NCBI GenBank assembly: GCA_023150125.1
Contig: JAKLLM010000001.1
Location: forward strand, 1 to 39,140
Direction: 5' to 3'
From: Zoogloea sp.
GTDB lineage: Bacteria; Pseudomonadota; Gammaproteobacteria; Burkholderiales; Rhodocyclaceae
DNA: 39,140 nt
Shown: positions 27,890-38,170 of the stretch, piece by piece
How positions within the stretch are numbered: the stretch's first letter is position 1
Layout of the letters: the number at the start of each line of letters is the position of its first letter
Translations under genes and position numbers: made by a program
The notes under the pieces: model-generated
What the model was told of the DNA's origin: nothing
Database searches by the model: none
The model's input: the letters and a program-made list of their open reading frames with translations, nothing else

Positions 27890-30800
27890 TCAGCGACGCA
27901 GGTCGAGGGTGAAGGGGAACTCCTTCTCGACCGGCGAGACTTTGAGCTGCGGCTCGCCCGGGGTGTGGCCCATCCGGAAGAAGCGCGCCAGGCGGCGGCT
28001 CTCGGCCTCGAAGGCGTTGACCGGGAAGGTCTCGAAGCTGCGCCCGCCCGGGTGGGACACGTGGTACTGGCAGCCGCCGAGGGAGCGGCCGGTCCAGGTG
28101 TCCACCAGGTCGAAGACAAGCGGCGCGTGGGGCGGGATGGTGGGGTGCAGGCAGGACGGCGGCTGCCAGGCGCGGTAGCGCACCCCGGCCACGTGCTCGC
28201 CGACGGTGCCGGTGGGCTGCAGCGGGATGGTGCGGCCATTCACGGCCAGCAGGAAGCGGTCGTTCGACATGCCCGACACCTTCACCTGCAGGCGCTCCAC
28301 CGACGAGTCGACGAAGCGCACGGTGCCGCCGATGGCCCCCTCTTCGCCCATCACGTGCCAAGGTTCGAGGGCGCTGCGCAGCTCGATGTCGATGCCGCGC
28401 ACCGCGAAGTCGCCGATCTTGGGGAAGCGGAACTCGAGGTGCGGGGCGAACCACTCGGGCTTGAAGGGCAGGCCGTGGGCCTGCATGTCTTCCATCACGT
28501 CGTTGAAGTCCTGCTCGACGAAGTGGGGCAGCAGGAAGCGGTCGTGCAGCTCGGTGCCCCAGCGCACCAGGCGCTCCGGCGCGTAGGGGGTTTCCCAGAA
28601 GCGGGCCAGCAGGCCGCGCAAGAGGAGCTGCTGGGCCAGCGACATGCGCGCGTGGGGCGGCATCTCGAAGGCGCGCATCTCGACCAGGCCGAGGCGGCCG
28701 GTGGGGCCGTCGGGCGAGTAGAGCTTGTCGATGCAGAACTCGGAGCGGTGGGTGTTGCCGGTGACGTCGATCAGCAGGTTGCGCAGCAGGCGGTCGATGA
28801 GCCACGGCGGCACCGTCTCGCCGGCCTTGGGGAACTGGCGGAAGGCGGTCTCGATTTCATACACCGAGTCGTTGCGCGCTTCGTCGATGCGCGGGGCCTG
28901 GCTGGTGGGGCCGATGAAGAGGCCCGAGAACAGGTAGGACAGGCTGGGGTGGTTGTGCCAGTAGGAGATCAGGCTGCGCAGCACGTCGGGACGCCGCAGG
29001 AAGGGCGAGTCGGACGGCGTGGCGCCACCCAGCACGAAGTGGTTGCCGCCGCCGGTGCCGGTGTGGCGGCCGTCCACCATGAACTTCTCGGTGGTGAGGC
29101 GGGAGTAGTGGGCCGCTTCGTAGAGGTGGGTGGTGCGCTCGACGAGCTCTTCCCAGTTGCTGGCGGGGTGGATGTTGACCTCGATCACGCCGGGGTCGGG
29201 GGTGATCCGGAAGTGGGTGAGGCGCGGGTCGGAGGGCGGCTCGTAGCCTTCGATGACCACCGGCATGCCCAGATCCTCGGCGGTGGCTTCGATGGCGGTG
29301 ACGAGCTCGAGGTATTTCTCGAGGCTGGCCAGCGGCGGCATGAAGATGTGCATCGTGCCGTTGCGCGGCTCGGCGCACATGGCGGTGCGCACGATCCAGT
29401 CGGCCGACTGGAAGGGCTGCGGCTGGCGGTCGGTGGGGCTGAGCTTGCCGGCCTCCTGGGCGGCCTTGAGGGCTGCGGCGGCGCGGGCGGCGGCCGAGGT
29501 GCCGAAGCCGGGCTCGTCGTCGCGGAGGGCATTGACCACCGCGGTCTGGCCGCCCGGCAGCTGGCGGCGGATGGCCTGGTAGGCGGGCAGCGGTTCGAGC
29601 TGCTGGTGGGCGTCGGGCGGATTCACATAGGGGTAGTCGCCCTTCGTGACCCAGGGCTGGGAGTCCAGCGGCAGGCGGTAGCCCAGCGGCGAGTCGCCGG
29701 GGATGAGGTAGCAGCGCTCGTCGCGCAGGAACCACGGGCCGGTCTCCCAGCCGCCGGTGTAGGCGTTGAGGGCCACCGGCAGCACGTAGCCGACCGGGTT
29801 GGGCAGGCCGTATTCGTACACGCGGCGGATGCGGTCGCGCTCGAGGGGGTCGTCGAGGCGGGCGTCGAAGGGGTCGACGTTGCCCGGCAGGCGGCGCTCG
29901 CGCCACAGGTAGTAGAAGGCGTCTTCATACGCCGGGAAGACGCGGCGGCGGTCGAGCTGGAGCCGCGCGGCGACGCCGGCGAGGAAGGTGTGGGCCTTGT
30001 CGGCCTTCACGTCGCCGGGGGCGGAGGCGTCGGCGATGAGGTCGGGGTTGAGCCAGATCGGTTCGCCGTCCTTGCGCCAGAAGCAGGTCAGCGACCAGCG
30101 CGGCAGCTGCTCGCCCGGGTACCACTTGCCCTGGCCGAAGTGGGCCAGGCCCTGGGGGGCGTACTTGTCGCGCAGGCGGTGGTAGAGGTCTTCGGCGCGG
30201 ATGCGCTTGGTGGGGCCCATCGCCTCGGTGTTCCATTCGGCGCCGTCGGGGTCGTCGATGGACACGAAGGTGGGCTCGCCGCCCATCGTGAGGCGCATGT
30301 CGTGGGCGTCGAGGTCCACGTCGATGCGGTGGCCTAGGGCTTCGATCTCGGCCCACTGCTCCTCGGTGTAGGGCTTGGTGACGCGCGGCGCCTCGAGCAC
30401 GCGGGTGACCTTCATGTGGTGCTCGAACTCGCACTCGCACTCGTCGATGAGGCCGGACACCGGCGCCGCGGAGGACGGGTCGGGCGAGGCGGCCAGCGGG
30501 ATGTGGCCTTCGCCGGCGAACAGCCCGGAGGTGGGGTCGAGGCCGACCCAGCCGGCGCCGGGGAGGTACACCTCGGTCCAGGCATGGAGGTCGGTGAAGT
30601 CGACCTCGGTGCCGGAGGGGCCGTCGAGGGATTTGACGTCGGCCTTCAGCTGGATCAGGTAGCCGGATACGAAGCGCGCGGCCAGGCCCATGTGGCGCAG
30701 CAGCTGGACCAGCAGCCAGGCCGAGTCGCGGCACGAGCCGGTGCGCTTGGTGAGGGTCTCCTCGGGGGTCTGGACGCCCGGCTCCATGCGGATCACGTAG

Positions 30801-31270
30801 CCGATGTGCTGCTGCAGGTCGGCGTTCACCTTGACCAGGAAATCTACGCTTCGCATCGTCTCGCGGGGGATGCTGGCGAGGTAGTCGGCGAAGGCCGGGG
30901 TGGCCGGCTCCTTCAGCAGGAAGGGGGCGAGCTCGTGGGCGAGGGTCTTGTCGTAGCTGAAGGGGAAGTTCTCGGCCTCGGGCTCGAGGAAGAAGTCGAA
31001 GGGGTTGATGACCGACATCTCGGCCACGAGGTCGACCTCGACGCTGAACTCGGTGACCTTCTCGGGGAAGACCAGGCGCGCCAGGTAGTTGGATTGCGGG
31101 TCCTGCTGCCAGTTGATGAAGTGGGGCTTGGGCAGGACGCGCAGGGAATACGAGAGGATCCGGGTGCGGCTGTGGGGCGCCGGGCGCAGGCGGACGACCT
31201 GCGGCCCGACGTTGATCGGGCGGTCGTACTTGTAGGAAGTCAGGTGATTGAGGGCTACGTGGATGGTCAC
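27890..31270 (-). CDS. Large transglutaminase with DUF2126 C-terminal domain
   Basis: The 1126-residue protein has an N-terminal transglutaminase beta domain (about 1-85) and a catalytic core with Cys180 (TGSCRDSAW), His229 (DLHAWTEVY) and Asp245 (GLDPTSGL). An 800-residue DUF2126 region follows, including LTMGGEPTFVSIDD, HFGQGKWYPGEQLPRW, GVIEVNIHP, GRHTGTGGGNHFVLGG and LGLVEMRAFEMPPHARMS. DUF2126 is related to glutamine-synthetase-like COOH-NH2 ligases, so the protein could both form and cleave amide bonds. The start is GTG at 31270 with GGAG 6 nt upstream. It is the first gene of the three-gene run with the ATP-grasp/alpha-E and small transglutaminase genes. A possible promoter lies 25-52 nt upstream. 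Cytoplasmic; the product is unknown. Confidence 0.92.
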   Translation of the reverse strand: MTIHVALNHLTSYKYDRPINVGPQVVRLRPAPHSRTRILSYSLRVLPKPHFINWQQDPQSNYLARLVFPEKVTEFSVEVDLVAEMSVINPFDFFLEPEAENFPFSYDKTLAHELAPFLLKEPATPAFADYLASIPRETMRSVDFLVKVNADLQQHIGYVIRMEPGVQTPEETLTKRTGSCRDSAWLLVQLLRHMGLAARFVSGYLIQLKADVKSLDGPSGTEVDFTDLHAWTEVYLPGAGWVGLDPTSGLFAGEGHIPLAASPDPSSAAPVSGLIDECECEFEHHMKVTRVLEAPRVTKPYTEEQWAEIEALGHRIDVDLDAHDMRLTMGGEPTFVSIDDPDGAEWNTEAMGPTKRIRAEDLYHRLRDKYAPQGLAHFGQGKWYPGEQLPRWSLTCFWRKDGEPIWLNPDLIADASAPGDVKADKAHTFLAGVAARLQLDRRRVFPAYEDAFYYLWRERRLPGNVDPFDARLDDPLERDRIRRVYEYGLPNPVGYVLPVALNAYTGGWETGPWFLRDERCYLIPGDSPLGYRLPLDSQPWVTKGDYPYVNPPDAHQQLEPLPAYQAIRRQLPGGQTAVVNALRDDEPGFGTSAAARAAAALKAAQEAGKLSPTDRQPQPFQSADWIVRTAMCAEPRNGTMHIFMPPLASLEKYLELVTAIEATAEDLGMPVVIEGYEPPSDPRLTHFRITPDPGVIEVNIHPASNWEELVERTTHLYEAAHYSRLTTEKFMVDGRHTGTGGGNHFVLGGATPSDSPFLRRPDVLRSLISYWHNHPSLSYLFSGLFIGPTSQAPRIDEARNDSVYEIETAFRQFPKAGETVPPWLIDRLLRNLLIDVTGNTHRSEFCIDKLYSPDGPTGRLGLVEMRAFEMPPHARMSLAQQLLLRGLLARFWETPYAPERLVRWGTELHDRFLLPHFVEQDFNDVMEDMQAHGLPFKPEWFAPHLEFRFPKIGDFAVRGIDIELRSALEPWHVMGEEGAIGGTVRFVDSSVERLQVKVSGMSNDRFLLAVNGRTIPLQPTGTVGEHVAGVRYRAWQPPSCLHPTIPPHAPLVFDLVDTWTGRSLGGCQYHVSHPGGRSFETFPVNAFEAESRRLARFFRMGHTPGEPQLKVSPVEKEFPFTLDLRR

Positions 31271-31294
31271 GGGAGACTCCGTTATCAGTGCGGC

Positions 31295-31322
31295 AAAATA
31301 GGTTGGCCATACGCGTCAGCAA
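31295..31322 (-). promoter_or_regulatory. Putative promoter of the transglutaminase/ATP-grasp operon
   Basis: Minus strand TTGCTG (31322-31317) and TATTTT (31300-31295) with a 16-nt spacer, 24 nt before the GTG start. Both hexamers are partial matches to sigma70 consensus; this is the AT-richest stretch of the 190-nt gap. Confidence 0.4.
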
Positions 31323-31401
31323 GTTTCGAGCCAGCATTAAAGGCCCGAAAAATTGCACCAGCATGGCTGTTTGCCGCCCTGTCCACGCCCCACCCACGCC
31401 C

Positions 31402-31447
31402 GGCGCACCAAAGTGATGCGCCCCGTGCGCACCGCTGCGGTGCGCAC
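31402..31447 (-). terminator. Tandem hairpins after the acyl-CoA ligase gene
   Basis: GTGCGCACCG (31425-31434) pairs perfectly with CGGTGCGCAC (31438-31447) around a 3-nt loop, 14 nt beyond the ligase stop. A second stem joins GGCGCA (31402-31407) and TGCGCC (31417-31422). There is no T-run. The position suggests a termination or 3'-end protection role for the minus-strand ligase mRNA. Confidence 0.55.
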
Positions 31448-31460
31448 GCCCCCTTGGCGC

Positions 31461-33113
31461 TCAGCCGGGCCCGGGCTCTTCGCGCATCGCGCGCTTGTTG
31501 AGCTTGCCCACGCTGGTCCGCGGCAGCACGTCGACGAACTGCACCTGGAGCAGCACCCCGTAGCGCGACACGCCGGTGGATTCGATGAGCCGCGCCGAGA
31601 AGTTGCGGATCTCGTGCTCGCTCACCTTGCCGACCTGCTCCGGCTTGAGGGTGACCCGGGCCAGCGGGCGCTCACCCCATTTTTCGTCGGGCACCCCGAT
31701 CACCGCAACCTCGGCCACCGCCGGGTGCTGGGCGACCACGTCCTCGATCTGCAGCGAGGAGGTCCACTCGCCGCCGGTCTTGATGACGTCCTTCATGCGG
31801 TCGGTGATCTGCAGCCAGCCGGCGGCGTCGATGTGGCCGATGTCGCCGGTGTGCAGCACGCCGCCCTGCCACAGGGCCTCGGAGGCGGCCGGGTCGTGGA
31901 GATAGCCCTGCGTGAGCCACGGGCTGCGCACCACCACCTCGCCGACGGATCTGCCGTCGCGGGGCAGCTCCGCGAGCTGCTCGTCCACCACCCGCAGGTC
32001 CACCAGCGGCAGCGGGATGCCGGTCTTGGCGCGCAGGGCGGCCTGGGCGTCGGGGCCATCGGCCAGCGCCGCGGTGGGCAGCTGGGCCAGGCTGAGGATG
32101 GGGCAGGTCTCCGACATGCCGTAGCCGGTGAACACGTCGATGCCCCGCGCCAGCGCCGCCTTCGCCTGGGCCTGGGACATCGCCGAGCCGCCGATGATGA
32201 GCTTCCAGCGCGACAGGTCGATGACCTTGGAGAGCGGATGCACCAGCAGCATGTGCAGGATGGTGGGCACGCAGTGGGAGAAGGTGACGCCCTCGTCGCG
32301 GACCAGCTTGAGCAGGGTCTCCGGCACGTAGCGGCCCGGGTAGACCTGCTTGAGGCCGAGCATCGTGGCCACGTAGGGCAGGCCCCAGGCGTGCACGTGG
32401 AACATCGGGGTGATCGGCATGTACACGTCGTCCCGGTGCAGGCGGCCCTGGGCCGGCGCGTTGCCGAGGGCCGCGGCGGTGGCGAGGGTGTGCATCACGA
32501 GCTGGCGGTGGCTGAAGTAAACGCCCTTCGGCAGCCCCGTGGTGCCGGTGGTGTAGAAGGTGGTGGCCTGGGCGTTCTCGTCGAAGTCGGGGAAATCGTA
32601 GTCGGGCGAGGCCGCCGCCAGCAGGGCTTCGTATTCACCGGCGAAGGGGACGGGGGCTGCGCCCGCGGCCGGCGCGTCCTCGATCAGCACGAAACGCTTC
32701 ACCGTCTCGAGGCGCGGCGCGATGGCGGCGAGGATGGGCAGGAACTCGGCGTTCACCAGCACCACGTCGGCGCGGGCGTGGTTGAGGGTGTACAGGATCT
32801 GCTCGGGCGTGAGGCGCACGTTCACCGTCTGCAGGATGGCGCCCATCATCGGCACCGCGAAGAAGCATTCGAGGTAGCGGTGGCTGTCCCAGTCCATCAT
32901 CGCCACGGTGTCGCCGGCCTCCACGCCCAGCCCGGCCAGCGCGCTGGCCAGCCGGCCGATGCGCTGGCGCAGCTCGCGGTAGCTGTGGCGGCGCCCGCCC
33001 AGGTAGGTGATCTCCTGGTCCGGCGCCACGGCCAGGGGCGTGTGCAGGAGCTGCTTGATGAGCAGCGGATAGGCGTAGGCGTCGGGCGTGCGCTCGATCA
33101 GGCGGACGGGCAT
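31461..33113 (-). CDS. Fatty-acid--CoA ligase (AlkK-like, medium/long chain)
   Basis: The 550-residue member of the adenylate-forming superfamily has all core motifs: P-loop YTTGTTGLPKGV (about 197), GYGMSETCP (about 337), TGDIGHID (about 428), RMKDVIKTGGEWTSS with the hinge Asp/Lys, and the C-terminal catalytic Lys in PRTSVGKLNKR. The ITPMFHVHAWG stretch and overall layout resemble the AlkK/medium-chain acyl-CoA synthetase branch. It activates a carboxylic acid through acyl-AMP to acyl-CoA, in fatty acid degradation or aromatic/alkane use. The gene appears monocistronic, with hairpins after its stop and a 117-nt gap before it; chain-length preference is not readable. Confidence 0.9.
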   Translation of the reverse strand: MPVRLIERTPDAYAYPLLIKQLLHTPLAVAPDQEITYLGGRRHSYRELRQRIGRLASALAGLGVEAGDTVAMMDWDSHRYLECFFAVPMMGAILQTVNVRLTPEQILYTLNHARADVVLVNAEFLPILAAIAPRLETVKRFVLIEDAPAAGAAPVPFAGEYEALLAAASPDYDFPDFDENAQATTFYTTGTTGLPKGVYFSHRQLVMHTLATAAALGNAPAQGRLHRDDVYMPITPMFHVHAWGLPYVATMLGLKQVYPGRYVPETLLKLVRDEGVTFSHCVPTILHMLLVHPLSKVIDLSRWKLIIGGSAMSQAQAKAALARGIDVFTGYGMSETCPILSLAQLPTAALADGPDAQAALRAKTGIPLPLVDLRVVDEQLAELPRDGRSVGEVVVRSPWLTQGYLHDPAASEALWQGGVLHTGDIGHIDAAGWLQITDRMKDVIKTGGEWTSSLQIEDVVAQHPAVAEVAVIGVPDEKWGERPLARVTLKPEQVGKVSEHEIRNFSARLIESTGVSRYGVLLQVQFVDVLPRTSVGKLNKRAMREEPGPG

Positions 33114-33187
33114 GGCTTTTCCCTCCCATTGTTATGGTTTTGTGAAGGATGCGGAGCTTAACAGGCCGCCCGGCCGGTGGACGAGGA

Positions 33188-33209
33188 GCGGCCGCCCGCA
33201 GGCGGCCGC
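33188..33209 (-). terminator. Hairpin downstream of nirE
   Basis: GCGGCCGCC (33188-33196) and GGCGGCCGC (33201-33209) form a perfect 9-bp stem with a 4-nt loop, 21 nt after the nirE stop on the minus strand. No T-run. Probable end-of-transcript structure for nirE; it also lies upstream of the acyl-CoA ligase gene. Confidence 0.5.
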
Positions 33210-33230
33210 CGTAATGGGAACCCTCGCGCC

Positions 33231-34121
33231 TCAGGCGCCCTGCACGGCCGCCCCGGTGGCGGAAAACCAGGCCAGCTTGCCGGCCAGGCTGACCACCTCG
33301 CCGACGATCAGCAGCGCCGGCGGCCGGATACCGGCCTCGACGGCCTTCGCCGGCAGGGTTTCGAGCGTCCCGACGACGATCCGCTGGCGCGGCGTGGTGC
33401 CGTTCTCGACGAGGGCTGTCGGGGTGCCGGCGGCGCGGCCGTGGGCGACCAGCGCGGCGCAGTGGGACTGCAGCATGCCGACGCCCATGTAGATCACCGC
33501 GGTCTGGTGGGGGCGCGCCAGGGCGTCCCAATCGAGCGCCGATTCGCCGGCGCGGCGGTGGCCGGTGGCGAACACCACCGACTGGGCGTAGTCGCGGTGG
33601 GTGAGGGGGATGCCGGCGTAGGCGCCGGCGCCGCAGGCGGCGGTGATGCCGGGCACCACCTCGAAGGGCACGCCGGCTTCGAGCAGCTCCTCGAGCTCCT
33701 CGCCGCCGCGGCCGAAGATGAAGGGGTCGCCACCTTTCAGGCGCACCACCCGCTTGCCCTCGCGGGCCAGGCGCACCAGCAGGCGGTTGATCTCTTCCTG
33801 GGGCAGGGTGTGGTGGCCGGCTTCCTTGCCGACGTAGAGCATCTCGGCGCCGCGGCGGGCAAACTGCAGCACGCCGTCGCTCACCAGGTGGTCGACCACC
33901 AGCGCATCGGCCTCGCCGATCAGGCGGGCGGCGCGCAGGGTGAGGAGCTCGGGGTCGCCGGGGCCGGCACCGACCAGGGCCACGCAGCCCATCGCGCCGG
34001 CGTCGGACGACCGGGACGGATCGCCGGCCTCCGTGCGGCGGTTGCCCACCCACTGGTCGAGGAATGAACGCAGGGCGCCGGTGGCCGGCAGGGCGAGGCT
34101 TGCGGTGACGGGCGGCGGCAT
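33231..34121 (-). CDS. nirE: Uroporphyrinogen-III C-methyltransferase (NirE/CobA type)
   Basis: The 296-residue protein carries the SUMT motifs [22 protein letters not shown] (about 47-68) and [15 protein letters not shown] (about 128), plus the later [25 protein letters not shown]. It methylates uroporphyrinogen III twice with S-adenosylmethionine to give precorrin-2, the entry to siroheme and heme d1. It diverges from nirS with an FNR-type box between them, so it is very likely the denitrification-specific NirE. The N-terminus carries about 44 extra residues before the fold. I kept ATG 34121 because GGGAG precedes it at proper spacing; an internal ATG has no such signal. The longer open frame upstream crosses nirS and is a shadow. 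Confidence 0.88.
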   Translation of the reverse strand: MPPPVTASLALPATGALRSFLDQWVGNRRTEAGDPSRSSDAGAMGCVALVGAGPGDPELLTLRAARLIGEADALVVDHLVSDGVLQFARRGAEMLYVGKEAGHHTLPQEEINRLLVRLAREGKRVVRLKGGDPFIFGRGGEELEELLEAGVPFEVVPGITAACGAGAYAGIPLTHRDYAQSVVFATGHRRAGESALDWDALARPHQTAVIYMGVGMLQSHCAALVAHGRAAGTPTALVENGTTPRQRIVVGTLETLPAKAVEAGIRPPALLIVGEVVSLAGKLAWFSATGAAVQGA

Positions 34122-34150
34122 GGCGTTACTCCCGGAATCATGACGGGAGG

Positions 34151-34156
34151 AATCTA
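34151..34156 (-). promoter_or_regulatory. Putative -10 of nirE
   Basis: Minus strand TAGATT lies where a class II FNR/DNR promoter would need its -10 if the box at 34180-34193 sat near -41.5, giving a start near 34145, 24 nt before the nirE ATG. Based on spacing; modest sequence match. Confidence 0.35.
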
Positions 34157-34169
34157 TCAGGCCAGGTGA

Positions 34170-35990
<1,821 letters not shown>

Positions 35991-36002
35991 TCGTCGTGCC
36001 CG

Positions 36003-36022
36003 CCGCCGGCTCCGGCCGGCGG
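36003..36022 (+). promoter_or_regulatory. Hairpin between nirS and nirM
   Basis: CCGCCGG (36003-36009) and CCGGCGG (36016-36022) form a 7-bp stem in the 55-nt gap, before an AAAGGAG ribosome-binding site for nirM. Without a T-run it more likely marks the 3' end of a processed nirS mRNA than a full stop. Confidence 0.45.
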
Positions 36023-36045
36023 ACAACTGCCAAAGGAGTTCTCCG

Positions 36046-36363
36046 ATGAAATATTCGCTGATTCTCGCCGCCCTCCTCGCCACCGCCGCCAGCGGCAGCG
36101 CACTCGCCGCCGACCCGGCCGCCGCCGCCCAGAAGGCCGGCTGCATGGCCTGCCACGCGATGGACAAGAAGATGGTCGGCCCGGCCTTCAAGGACATCGC
36201 CGCCAAGTACAAGGGCCAGGGCGATGCCGTTGCCAAACTGTCCGACAAGGTCCGCAAGGGCGGCTCCGGCGTCTGGGGCCCGATCCCGATGCCGCCGAAC
36301 CCCGCCGACAAGATCAGCGACGGCGACCTGAAGGACGTCGTGGGCTGGATCCTGAAGGGCTGA
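36046..36363 (+). CDS. nirM: Cytochrome c551/c8, electron donor to NirS
   Basis: The 105-residue protein has a signal peptide of about 21 residues (SALA/ADPAA). A single class I cytochrome c domain follows, with CMACH (Cys33, Cys36, His37) and the axial Met82 in the loop GPIPMPPN, closely resembling Pseudomonas cytochrome c551 and c8. It carries electrons in the periplasm from the bc1 complex to nitrite reductase. It has a good ribosome-binding site (AAAGGAG), sits 55 nt after nirS and is followed by a strong intrinsic terminator, so nirS-nirM form a unit. Confidence 0.93.
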   Translation: MKYSLILAALLATAASGSALAADPAAAAQKAGCMACHAMDKKMVGPAFKDIAAKYKGQGDAVAKLSDKVRKGGSGVWGPIPMPPNPADKISDGDLKDVVGWILKG

Positions 36364-36385
36364 GTTCTACCTGCATCAACACCGC

Positions 36386-36418
36386 AACGGCGGGACCCTG
36401 GCGGGTTCCGCCGTTTTT
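36386..36418 (+). terminator. Intrinsic terminator after nirM
   Basis: The stem AACGGCGGGACCC (36386-36398) pairs with GGGTTCCGCCGTT (36403-36415), 13 bp including one G-U pair, with loop TGGC and a T-run continuing to 36418. It is the clearest rho-independent terminator in the window and separates nirSM from nirC onward. The remaining stretch 36419-36577 shows nothing beyond a 6-bp GCGGCT/AGCCGC stem. Confidence 0.9.
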
Positions 36419-36577
36419 CATGGCTCGGCCCACGCGCCCAGTCGAACACCTCACTCCACGCTGCCGCTGTCGCCGCGGCTTCAGCCGCAGGCCACCGGTC
36501 AAAGCGGGGCAGATCCTCCATCCAGCCTCCGCGTGCGGGCGAATTCTCAGCGGCAGCGCAGGGCGCCGCCCCCCGTC

Positions 36578-36591
36578 TTGACACCCATCAA
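36578..36591 (+). promoter_or_regulatory. FNR/DNR/NNR-type site upstream of nirC
   Basis: TTGACACCCATCAA (TTGAC-N4-ATCAA). Its centre is 41.5 nt before a predicted start near 36626, and a TAATCT -10 lies at 36614-36619, the exact class II arrangement. It gives nirC-nirF-nirDL their own oxygen/NO-controlled promoter. Confidence 0.85.
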
Positions 36592-36613
36592 TGCCCCCCG
36601 CCCCCCGCCAACC

Positions 36614-36619
36614 TAATCT
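36614..36619 (+). promoter_or_regulatory. -10 element of the nirC promoter
   Basis: TAATCT, positioned for an activator bound at 36578-36591 around -41.5. Transcription would start near 36626, about 20 nt before the nirC ATG and just ahead of its AAGGAGG ribosome-binding site at 36634-36640. Confidence 0.55.
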
Positions 36620-36645
36620 GGCGGCATTGTTCGAAGGAGGTCGTG

Positions 36646-36987
36646 ATGGATAGATCCTTGCTCATCCACGTTGCCGTGTTGCTCGGCCTCACCGCGGTCG
36701 CGGTCAGCACCACCCAGGCCGCCGAGCCGGCCCCCGCCCGCCAGAAGGAGCTCGTGCACATGGTCCGCCAGGACTGCGGCTCCTGCCACGGCATGCGTCT
36801 GGCCGGTGGCCTCGGCCCGGCCCTGCTGCCCGAGCGCCTCGCCGAATGGCCCGACGAGTCCCTCGTCGCCACCATCATCCACGGCCGCCCGGGCACCGCG
36901 ATGCCCGGCTGGCAGCGCTTCATGAACGAAGCCGAGGCCGGCTGGATCGTCGCCCGCCTCAAGCAGGGTTTCCCGGGGCTCGACTGA
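36646..36987 (+). CDS. nirC: NirC-type c-type cytochrome (c55X)
   Basis: The 113-residue protein has a signal peptide of about 26 residues (STTQAAEPAP) and one heme c site CGSCH (Cys44, Cys47, His48), with likely axial Met86 in GTAMPGW. Size and motifs fit NirC, which passes electrons to NirS or assists NirF/NirN in the last step of heme d1 maturation. The ATG at 36646 has AAGGAGG with 5-nt spacing; the GTG one codon earlier is too close to it. It is the first gene of a unit driven by its own FNR-type promoter and is followed by nirF after 1 nt. Confidence 0.88.
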   Translation: MDRSLLIHVAVLLGLTAVAVSTTQAAEPAPARQKELVHMVRQDCGSCHGMRLAGGLGPALLPERLAEWPDESLVATIIHGRPGTAMPGWQRFMNEAEAGWIVARLKQGFPGLD

Positions 36988-36988
36988 C

Positions 36989-38170
36989 ATGCGCCTCCGC
37001 CCCCTTCTCTCAGCCCTCGGCCTCGCCCTCGGCCTCGCCGGCTGCGCCACCACCCCGCCCGAGGCCCTGCGCGGCACCGGCGACCTGGGCGTGGTCATCG
37101 AGCGCGCCGCCGGCCGCGTGCAGATCGTCGAACACAGCACCAACACCAGCCTCGCCACCGTCCCCGGCCTCGGCGACCTCTCCCACGCCCACGTCACCTT
37201 CTCCCGCGACGGGCGCTTCGCCTACGTCTTCGGGCGCGACGGCGGACTCACCAAGGTCGACCTGCTGGCCCGCCGCATCGACAAGCGCATCATCCAGGCC
37301 GGCAACTCCATCGGCGGCTCGATCTCCCAGGACGGCCGGCTGATCGTCGCGCAAAACTACGAGCCCGGCGGCATCAAGGCCTTCGACGCCGACACCCTCG
37401 AACTCCTCTCCGAAGTGCCCGCCGAATACGCCCCGGGCAAGTTCTCCAAGGTCGTCGGGCTGGCCGACGTTTCCGGCCAGCGCTTTGTGTATGCCCTCTT
37501 CGAGGCCGGCGAGATCTGGGTCACCGACTTCAGCGACCCGCGCCGCCCCGTCACCACCCGCCACCCGGCCGGCAAGCAGCCCTATGACGGCCTCGTCACC
37601 CCCGACGGGCGCTACTTCCTGGCCGGCCTGTTCGGCGAGGACGGCATCTCGCTGCTCGACCTGTGGCAGCCCGAGCGCGGCGCCACCAAGATCCTCGCCG
37701 GCTACGGCCGCGGCGAGCAAAAGCTGCCGGTCTTCAAGATGCCCCACCTGCGCGGCTGGTCGCTGGCTGCCGGGCAGGCCTGGCTGCCCGCCATCGGCCG
37801 CCACGAAGTCCTCGTCGCCGACGCGCGCAGCTGGCAGGAGACCGGCCGCGTGCCGGTCAAGGGCCAGCCGGTGTTCGTGATGGCGCGCCCCGACGGGCGC
37901 CAGGTGTGGGTCAACTTCGCCTTCCCCGACAACGAATGGGTGCAGGTCATCGACACCGTCGAGAAGCGCGTGGTGCACACCTTCAGCCCCGGCAAGGCGG
38001 TGCTGCACATGGAGTTCGAGCCCCGCGGCGACGAGGTCTGGCTGTCGTCCCGCGACAGCAACCGGGTCAGCGTGGTGAACACCACCACCTTCGCGACCCG
38101 CAGCGAGCTCCCCGCCGATGCCCCCTCGGGCATCTTCTTCACCGCCCGCGGGCAAAGGATCGGGTTCTGA
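36989..38170 (+). CDS. nirF: NirF, heme d1 biosynthesis lipoprotein
   Basis: The 393-residue lipoprotein has the lipobox LAGC (Cys19), followed by an eight-bladed propeller related to the NirS d1 domain but without a heme c domain. Family stretches include GDLGVVIERAAGRVQIVE, SHAHVTFSRDGRFAYVFGRDGG, QNYEPGGIKAF and GKAVLHMEFEPRGDEVW. NirF converts pre-heme d1 to dihydro-heme d1 in the periplasm. The lipobox indicates membrane anchoring, as shown for the Pseudomonas protein. Its stop overlaps the first ATG of nirDL by one nucleotide. Confidence 0.95.
   Translation: MRLRPLLSALGLALGLAGCATTPPEALRGTGDLGVVIERAAGRVQIVEHSTNTSLATVPGLGDLSHAHVTFSRDGRFAYVFGRDGGLTKVDLLARRIDKRIIQAGNSIGGSISQDGRLIVAQNYEPGGIKAFDADTLELLSEVPAEYAPGKFSKVVGLADVSGQRFVYALFEAGEIWVTDFSDPRRPVTTRHPAGKQPYDGLVTPDGRYFLAGLFGEDGISLLDLWQPERGATKILAGYGRGEQKLPVFKMPHLRGWSLAAGQAWLPAIGRHEVLVADARSWQETGRVPVKGQPVFVMARPDGRQVWVNFAFPDNEWVQVIDTVEKRVVHTFSPGKAVLHMEFEPRGDEVWLSSRDSNRVSVVNTTTFATRSELPADAPSGIFFTARGQRIGF

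Noticed and set aside
24137-30337. A 2066-codon open frame on the plus strand
   Set aside because: It is antisense to three well-supported genes and has Gly/Ala/His/Glu-rich, domain-free sequence. Long antisense frames are expected at this GC content and codon usage.
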